A stretch of DNA of 64,000 nucleotides from SZAS-79 sp965279075. GTDB lineage: Bacteria; Pseudomonadota; Gammaproteobacteria; Burkholderiales; SG8-39. Under the pieces are notes generated by a model. The model did no database searches. It was given only the letters and a program-made list of their open reading frames with translations, and was not told the origin of the DNA. Location of the stretch: the NCBI GenBank assembly GCA_965279075.1, contig CBDIHI010000009.1, positions 1 through 64,000 of the forward strand, in the 5' to 3' direction. Positions 58,858-64,000 of this stretch are shown here, in pieces; positions within the stretch are counted from its first letter, which is position 1, and each line of letters starts with the position of its first letter. The position numbers and the translations under genes were made by a program.

Positions 58858-59307
58858 TTACTGCGTGGAAACGCTCTTCTGCGCCTTCTGAGCCTGCTCG
58901 ATCGCGTGGCCCGCCTCGGGCGGCATGTAATTCTCGTCGTGCTTGGCGAGCACGTCGGTGGCCCGGAATACGCCGTCCGGCCCGAGCCGGCCCTGCGCGA
59001 CCACGCCTTTGCCCTCCTTGAACAGGTCCGGGAGAATGCCGGTGAAGACGACCGGGATGACTTTCGCGGTGTCGGTCACGTTGAAATTCACCGTCAGGCC
59101 GTCGGGTTGCCGCTTCAGGCTGCCGGATTCGACCATGCCGCCGATGCGGAACGCGCGATCGACCGGCGCCTCGTTCGAGGCCACCTGGCTCGGGCTGAAG
59201 AAGAACACGAGGTTGCTCTGGAAGGCGTTCAGCACAAGCGCCGCGGCAATGCCCAGCACCGCCAGTCCGGCGGCTATGAGGGCGATACGCTTGTGTCGAG
59301 GTTTCAA
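58858..59307 (-). CDS. ccmE: Periplasmic haem chaperone CcmE
   Basis: 149 residues from TTG 59307, reading LKPRHKRIALIAAGLAVLG, the common CcmE start; an ATG at 59352 would give 164 residues. An N-terminal anchor precedes an OB-fold domain (SNLVFFFSPSQVASNEAPVD, RIGGMVESGS, TDTAKVIPVVFTGILPDLF). The covalent haem-binding histidine is in LAKHDENYMPPEAG. It is the first gene of the minus-strand ccmEFGHI half, divergent from the tetrahaem cytochrome gene. Confidence 0.93.
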   Translation of the reverse strand: MKPRHKRIALIAAGLAVLGIAAALVLNAFQSNLVFFFSPSQVASNEAPVDRAFRIGGMVESGSLKRQPDGLTVNFNVTDTAKVIPVVFTGILPDLFKEGKGVVAQGRLGPDGVFRATDVLAKHDENYMPPEAGHAIEQAQKAQKSVSTQ

Positions 59308-59408
59308 GACGCCACCAGGAGAGAGAGCGGGGGATGCGGAACGCAGGGGCATTTTACGCCATGCCGACCGAACGGCTCGCAAACACCTACCACGGCGCGA
59401 ATGTACTA

Positions 59409-59436
59409 TTGACGTTTGCACGCCAGCCATTAACAT
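59409..59436 (+). promoter_or_regulatory. Candidate sigma-70 promoter of the redox cluster
   Basis: TTGACG (59409-59414), a 16-bp spacer and TAACAT (59431-59436) lie 58 bp before the tetrahaem cytochrome start, in the 187-bp divergent gap with ccmE. Matches to consensus are 5/6 and 4/6. Confidence 0.4.
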
Positions 59437-59494
59437 TCGCAATCGCCGCATAGTGCGGCGTCCGTCCCCCCGACAACCCGATCCGAGAAGCCCC

Positions 59495-60424
59495 ATGTCA
59501 ATACGCTATGCACTCCTCACGCTGGTTTTCCTAGGGTTTGCCGCGGGTACGGCCAAGGCTGCCCCGTTCGCCGAGGGCTTCCGCAAGTGCCAGGAATGCC
59601 ACGAGCCGGAAGTCGAGGTCTGGAAGAAAACCAAACACTCGACCGGCTACAACGAGATCCACAAGAAGGCCTCGGCCGCCAAGATCCTCGCGGCGGCCGG
59701 CGGCGGCGCGAGCATGCGCCAGAACGCCACCTGCGTGATGTGCCACTACACGGAAACCAAGGCTTCCGAGACCGCCAAGCCGCAGGTCGCCTCCGGCCCG
59801 TCCTGCGAAAGCTGCCACGGCGCCTCCTCGGAGTTCCGCGATATCCACAACTTCTACGGCGACGGGGTGGCGGACGCGAGCAAGGAGTCGCCCGCCAACA
59901 AGGCCAAACGGCTGGCCGCCGCCGCGAAGGCCGGCATGATCTGGTCGTTCATGACCTACGACATCGCCGCGAACTGCAACGAATGCCACGGCCTCGCCAA
60001 CCCGAAGCTCAAGGGCGACGTTCTCGCCAAGATGCTCGACGCGGGGCACCCCGGCGAACCAGAGTTCGAACTCGTGCGCTACTCGCAAGGCAGCGTTCGC
60101 CACCGCTACTACCCGCCGAACGTGGATAAGAACGCCGAGATGAACGCGGCCGAGCTGTCGCGCCTGTATGTCATCGGCCAGGCCGCCAAGCTGGTTTCGG
60201 CCATCACCGCAGCCGGCAAGGGCGGCGGGGAGAAGTACGCTGCGCTGCAAAAGAAGCGCGAGGCGGATGCCCGCGCCGCGCTGCAGGCCGTCGCCGACGT
60301 CCCGGAAGTCAAGGCCGTCCTGGACAAGCCCGCAGCCGACACAGCGCGCAAGCTTGCGGACGCGCTCAAGGGCAAGGACCTGTCGGCCAAGGTGAAGCTG
60401 CCCGCCAAGACGACGTACAAGTGA
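59495..60424 (+). CDS. Periplasmic tetrahaem cytochrome c (cytochrome c554-like)
   Basis: 309 residues with a signal peptide ending near AGTAKAAPF. Four CXXCH haem sites: CQECH near residue 34, CVMCH near 82, CESCH near 105 and CNECH near 160. The first is followed by EPEVEVWKKTKHSTGYNEIHKK, a CxxCH...W..T.H arrangement seen in c554-type multihaem proteins that suggests extra distal histidines. The C-terminal 90 residues are helical and Lys/Ala-rich without haem. Probably an electron shuttle for the downstream membrane redox proteins. The start at 59495 (MSIRYALLTLVF) is set by the signal peptide; upstream in-frame sequence is ccmE antisense. Confidence 0.86.
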   Translation: MSIRYALLTLVFLGFAAGTAKAAPFAEGFRKCQECHEPEVEVWKKTKHSTGYNEIHKKASAAKILAAAGGGASMRQNATCVMCHYTETKASETAKPQVASGPSCESCHGASSEFRDIHNFYGDGVADASKESPANKAKRLAAAAKAGMIWSFMTYDIAANCNECHGLANPKLKGDVLAKMLDAGHPGEPEFELVRYSQGSVRHRYYPPNVDKNAEMNAAELSRLYVIGQAAKLVSAITAAGKGGGEKYAALQKKREADARAALQAVADVPEVKAVLDKPAADTARKLADALKGKDLSAKVKLPAKTTYK

Positions 60425-60491
60425 AGCATGCACCGCCCCCGCTGAGGGATGCGAGGGCGCATGTTTCCCGACCTGGCGCGGGGCGCGTCCC

Positions 60492-62228
60492 GTGAGTGAA
60501 GCCCAGCTCATGGAGCGACCGCGGCGCTGGGACGCCCCGTTCGACCGGGACATGTCCGACGCAGTCGTCGACATGCTGCTCGGCCGGCCCGAGTTTGCTT
60601 CGATAGATTCGGGACGCTTCCCGGCGGCGGCGCCTTTGCGCGGCATCCTGCAGAACGACTGCCGGATCGTCACCTACGCACCGGGCGACATCGTCGTCCG
60701 CGAAGGCGACTACGGAAACTCCGCGTTCCTCGTCCTGTCCGGCGCCCTGCGGGTCGTGCTCCCCCCCGGCCTGCCCCGCCAGGTGCTCGGCCGGGCGGCC
60801 GACAGGAAGCGCGACGCCTTCAGCGTGCTGCGCGACATGCTTACCCACTCCAGGATCCCGGAGGTACGCGACACGAGCCTCCACCGCGCGGCGGCGGCCG
60901 TCCACGTGGGCGGCGCCGGGGAGCCGAGGGACTCCTTGCTGCGCGTGCGCGACGCCGCCAGCCTGTTCGGGCCGGGCGTCGATCCGGCCGCCGACCCGTC
61001 CCGCATCCCCCCTCTCGCCGAAACCTTCAAGACCGGGCTGTTGCCGGCCGGCACGCTGTTCGGCGAAGTGGCGGCGCTCGGGCGCGTGCAGCGCTCGGCG
61101 ACCGTCTACGCCGAATCCGGTTGCAGCGTGCTCGAGATGCGCTGGCAGGCGCTGCGCGACATCAAGAACCGCGACGACACGTGGCGCGACCGCATCGAGC
61201 AGGGCTACCGCCAGAACCAGCTGCGCACGCACCTCGCCGAACACCCCCTCCTCGCCGGGATCGACGCGAAGACCCTGCAGACGATCGCCGACCGCACGCT
61301 GTTCGAGACCTACGGCTCGTTCGAATGGAACGTCGGCTTCAAGAGCGGCCGGCGCGACGAGCGCCCCGCGCCCGAGTCGGAGCCCGCGGTGGCCAGGGAA
61401 GGCGACTACCCCGACGGGCTGCTGCTCGTGATCGGCGGCTTCGGCCGGGTGTCGAGCGGCCTCGGCCACGGCGCACGCACACTGACCTACCTGCGCGAAG
61501 GCGACCACTTCGGGCTCGACGAGCTGCTCGAAGCCTGGAAGGCGGGGGCCGACTGCGCCTACGAGACCAGCCTGACCGCGCTCGGCTACCTGCACGTGCT
61601 GCGCATCCCGTTTTCGGTGCTGGCGGACCTCGTTTTCCCCAAGCTCGCCGCCCCCGCCCGGCGCCTGATCGACGCGGCCAGCCGGCCGATCGCCGACGAC
61701 GCCTTCCTCGAGTGGGCGGTCGAGCAGCGCTTCATCAATGGCACGAAGACCATGCTCATTGACCTGGAGAAATGCACCCGCTGCGACGACTGCGTGCGCG
61801 CCTGCGCGGATACGCACGGCGGCAACCCGAAGTTCATCCGCCACGGCCAGAAGCTGGGCAACTGGATGGTCGCGAACGCCTGCATGCAGTGTGTCGACCC
61901 GGTGTGCATGATCGGCTGCCCCACCGGCGCGATCCACCGGACGATGGAGGGCGGCGTGGTCGTGATCAACGACCTCACCTGCATTGGCTGCGGGACCTGC
62001 GCCAATGCGTGCCCGTACGACAACATCCGGCTGGTGCCGATCCGCGAGAAGGACGGCCAGCAGGTGCTCGACCCCGTTTCGCGCGAGGCGATCGTCAAGG
62101 CCACCAAGTGCGACCTGTGCGCCTCCCTGCCGAGCGGCCCCTCATGCGAGCGCGCCTGCCCCCACGACGCCCTGAAGCGCGTGGACATCCAGTCGCTCAT
62201 CCGGCGCGCCGCGCAGATCGAATCCTGA
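60492..62228 (+). CDS. Fusion of two cyclic-nucleotide-binding domains with a four-cluster ferredoxin module
   Basis: 578 residues, GTG start, no signal peptide, so cytoplasmic. First Crp-like cNMP-binding domain at about residues 55-225 (VTYAPGDIVVREGDYGNSAFLVLSGALRV, then LPAGTLFGEVAALGRVQRSATVYA) with an insertion of about 90 residues in the middle. A second, more diverged one spans about 255-390. Residues about 415-560 are a NrfC/DmsB-type module with CTRCDDCVRAC, CMQCVDPVCMIGCP, CIGCGTCANACP and CDLC....CERACP, enough cysteines for four [4Fe-4S] clusters. No DNA-binding domain, so this is a redox protein gated or located by a nucleotide rather than a regulator (inference). It lies 67 bp after the tetrahaem cytochrome gene. 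Confidence 0.85.
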   Translation: MSEAQLMERPRRWDAPFDRDMSDAVVDMLLGRPEFASIDSGRFPAAAPLRGILQNDCRIVTYAPGDIVVREGDYGNSAFLVLSGALRVVLPPGLPRQVLGRAADRKRDAFSVLRDMLTHSRIPEVRDTSLHRAAAAVHVGGAGEPRDSLLRVRDAASLFGPGVDPAADPSRIPPLAETFKTGLLPAGTLFGEVAALGRVQRSATVYAESGCSVLEMRWQALRDIKNRDDTWRDRIEQGYRQNQLRTHLAEHPLLAGIDAKTLQTIADRTLFETYGSFEWNVGFKSGRRDERPAPESEPAVAREGDYPDGLLLVIGGFGRVSSGLGHGARTLTYLREGDHFGLDELLEAWKAGADCAYETSLTALGYLHVLRIPFSVLADLVFPKLAAPARRLIDAASRPIADDAFLEWAVEQRFINGTKTMLIDLEKCTRCDDCVRACADTHGGNPKFIRHGQKLGNWMVANACMQCVDPVCMIGCPTGAIHRTMEGGVVVINDLTCIGCGTCANACPYDNIRLVPIREKDGQQVLDPVSREAIVKATKCDLCASLPSGPSCERACPHDALKRVDIQSLIRRAAQIES

Positions 62229-62256
62229 GAAAGACCTGAGCGACGCCCCAGCCGAC

Positions 62257-63129
62257 ATGCGTGAACTCACCATCCTCGCCGGGACCGACCCGGCCGCCGC
62301 CCGGCGCGCCGAATTGCGCCGCGCATGGCGGTTGCTCGGGGTCTTCTGGCTCCTCGCCTTCGTCCTGTGGCTCGCGGTCACCCTGCTTGCCTGGCACGCG
62401 GAGCGCAGCCTCGGCAAGGCCTCGGTGATCACGGGCTATGCGCTGTTCGCTGTGATCCTGTCGCTCGGTTTCTTCAAGGTCAGGAAGCGCCTGCTGGTGC
62501 TGCCGCTGGGCACGGTACGCGAATGGATGCTCGGGCACGTGGTGCTCGGCACGCTCAGCGTGCCGCTCTATTTCCAGCATACCGGCGGCCTGTGGCCCGA
62601 AGGCCGCTACGAGCAGGTGATCGCGCTCGCGTTCTATACGGTGACCCTGACGGGAATCGCCGGCTACGCCCTGCAGCGGCTGCTCCCGAGGCGCCTCGCC
62701 GACATCGAGGGCGAGGTCATCTACGAGCGCATACCGGGCGAGATCGCGATGCTGCGCGATGAAGTCGAGGCGCTGGTCCTCAAGGCGGTGCGGGAGCTCG
62801 GCTCCGACACCCTCGGCCGCTACTACGAGGAGTCGCTCGAGTGGTACTTCTGGCGGCCGCGCTTCCTCATCGGCCACGTGCTCGGCAGCGGGCGCAGCGC
62901 GAGCTGGATCCGCGGGCGCATCACCGCCCTGCGGCGCTACCTGAACGAGGGCGAGCGGGCCTACCTGCTGCAGATCGAGCAACTCGCGCTGAGGAAGAGC
63001 CGGCTCGACGCCCACTACGCCCTGCAGAGCGTGCTCAAGTTCTGGCTGTTCGTCCACGTGCCCGCCGCCGTCCTGCTGGTGCTGCTCGCCTGCTGGCACC
63101 TGCTCGTAGTCAACATTTACGCCCGATGA
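62257..63129 (+). CDS. Polytopic membrane protein of the redox cluster, function unknown
   Basis: 290 residues. Hydrophobic segments at about 25-47, 56-75, 90-110, 118-140 and 262-287 suggest five helices with a large soluble loop (about 145-260) between the fourth and fifth. That loop is rich in charged and aromatic residues (GRYYEESLEWYFWRPRFLIGHVLG). Histidines in or near helices (LLAWHAE, MLGHVV, YFQHTG, VHVP and CWHLL) could ligate haem b, as expected of a quinone- or haem-linked subunit, but I do not recognise the family. It overlaps the next gene by 4 bp (ATGA), so it probably works with the multihaem cytochrome. Confidence 0.75.
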   Translation: MRELTILAGTDPAAARRAELRRAWRLLGVFWLLAFVLWLAVTLLAWHAERSLGKASVITGYALFAVILSLGFFKVRKRLLVLPLGTVREWMLGHVVLGTLSVPLYFQHTGGLWPEGRYEQVIALAFYTVTLTGIAGYALQRLLPRRLADIEGEVIYERIPGEIAMLRDEVEALVLKAVRELGSDTLGRYYEESLEWYFWRPRFLIGHVLGSGRSASWIRGRITALRRYLNEGERAYLLQIEQLALRKSRLDAHYALQSVLKFWLFVHVPAAVLLVLLACWHLLVVNIYAR

Positions 63130-64000
63130 AAGACCGCGGAAGCTTCGGACACAAGGTCAGCGCCTACGAGCGGCCGAACCTGCCCTTTCTCTGCGGCCGC
63201 AGCGGGATGTGGAAGAAGGCTTGCTGGCAGGGCCCGGGCGTCGGCGGCCAGTGCGGCGGCCAGTCCGAATGCTCGCCGGCGCGGATCGGTGACCGCTGGG
63301 AATGCCGGCGGCCCAAGCGCGCCGGCGGCACCTGCGCCGAAGGCCCGATGCCGGACGGGACCTGCGGGCACTGCCAGGCGCCGTGCGCCCCCCGCCGCAA
63401 CATCCGTACGCTGCGGGCGCATTTCTCCGTGGTGGCGGTACTGGCGCTGCTGGTGATGCTCATCATCGGCGTGGACCCGCGGGAGAAAGCGGCAGTCGGC
63501 AGCGCGGCCCTCGACGCTGGCAACCTGACCAGCGTGCATTCGGGATTCACGCGCGAGCAGGGCTGCGTCGCCTGCCATACCGGGCACGCCAAGGATGCCG
63601 GCAGCTGGCTGCTGGCGGCGTTTCGCACCAACGACCCCAGCACGGGCTGCATCGGGTGCCATGACTTCAGCGGCCCGGTGATGAAGGCGCACAACCAGGA
63701 GCACCCGAAGCGCCCGGGTCTCGCGGAGGTTTCCTGCGCGAGCTGCCACACCGAACACAAGGGCGCCGCCTTCAAGATCGCCGAGGTGCCGGACTACGCC
63801 TGCGCCAACTGCCACGAAAAATCCTTCGACAGTTTCGTATCAGGGCATCCCGCGTTCCCGGCGGGCTACCCCTATACGCGCCCGGGCACGATCTACTTCG
63901 ACCACGCCAAGCACCTGAAGGACTACTTCGTCGACCCGAAGCGCACCAAGGGCCCGGACCGCGACGCGAAATTCGCCGCGGCCGCGCGCACGAAGTGCAC
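63126..64000 (+). CDS. Membrane-anchored multihaem cytochrome c with Cys-rich N-terminus (3' end outside window)
   Basis: At least 291 residues. Residues 1-96 precede the only helix (SVVAVLALLVMLIIGV, about 101-116) and carry nine cysteines (23, 33, 43, 49, 60, 70, 80, 83, 87), none in CXXCH form, including CGHC at 80-83. After the helix come CVACH, CIGCH, CASCH and CANCH, and the window stops at another Cys in RTKC. The topology puts the haem part in the periplasm and the Cys-rich part in the cytoplasm, where it could bind Fe-S clusters or zinc and contact the Fe-S fusion protein (inference). Start ATG 63126 overlaps the previous stop. Confidence 0.85.
   Translation, partial: MKDRGSFGHKVSAYERPNLPFLCGRSGMWKKACWQGPGVGGQCGGQSECSPARIGDRWECRRPKRAGGTCAEGPMPDGTCGHCQAPCAPRRNIRTLRAHFSVVAVLALLVMLIIGVDPREKAAVGSAALDAGNLTSVHSGFTREQGCVACHTGHAKDAGSWLLAAFRTNDPSTGCIGCHDFSGPVMKAHNQEHPKRPGLAEVSCASCHTEHKGAAFKIAEVPDYACANCHEKSFDSFVSGHPAFPAGYPYTRPGTIYFDHAKHLKDYFVDPKRTKGPDRDAKFAAAARTKC

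Noticed and set aside
58943..59494. N-terminal extension of the tetrahaem cytochrome frame
   Set aside because: It covers ccmE antisense and the promoter region; the signal peptide begins at 59495.

Overview
The window looks like chromosomal DNA of a high-GC betaproteobacterium (Burkholderiales, Rhodocyclales or Nitrosomonadales type). This rests on two LIV-type ABC transporters with an acyl-CoA ligase, a full System I cytochrome c maturation set, a two-partner secretion adhesin and multihaem cytochromes. I see no rRNA, tRNA, CRISPR array, phage or plasmid backbone. The species cannot be fixed from sequence alone.

Layout. 1-5869 (minus): acyl-CoA ligase and LIV transporter operon, cut at the window start. 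6049-6735: divergent Crp/Fnr-type regulator preceded by a perfect palindrome. 6739-8004: Wzx-like flippase. 8127-15467 (plus): second LIV operon with two tandem solute-binding proteins, two permeases, two ATPases and two tandem CnbZ/Rid-like deaminases. A FAD oxidoreductase and an ornithine-cyclodeaminase-family enzyme follow (15468-17700), so the block reads as uptake and deamination of an unidentified amino or aromatic-amino acid. 17687-18335: truncated RAYT transposase, a remnant of a Bug-type receptor and a hairpin. 18359-22352 (minus): signalling set of cyclase-FHA, LysM/Sel1 protein and Ser/Thr kinase with a long charged helix. 22576-37936 (minus): 4482-residue TpsA adhesin, most of it 50 exact-length 198-bp repeats, with its TpsB transporter.

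38402-59307: cytochrome c maturation genes in two opposed halves, ccmABCD on plus and ccmEFGHI on minus. Between them lie seven tandem minus-strand genes for large membrane proteins with a TMTC-like GT-C glycosyltransferase core and a C-terminal TPR tail of 3 to 8 repeats. Inverting 40625 to about 59310 would restore one ccmABCDEFGHI-TPR operon. The TMTC-like array is the most novel part of the window: a tandem family of putative periplasmic protein O-glycosyltransferases next to a giant Ser/Thr-rich secreted adhesin that would be an obvious substrate candidate.

59495-64000 (plus): redox cluster of a tetrahaem cytochrome c, a fusion of cyclic-nucleotide-binding domains with four ferredoxin-type Fe-S motifs, a membrane protein, and a membrane-anchored multihaem cytochrome with a cysteine-rich N-terminus (cut by the window end). 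The neighbouring ccm genes would supply haem attachment for these cytochromes.
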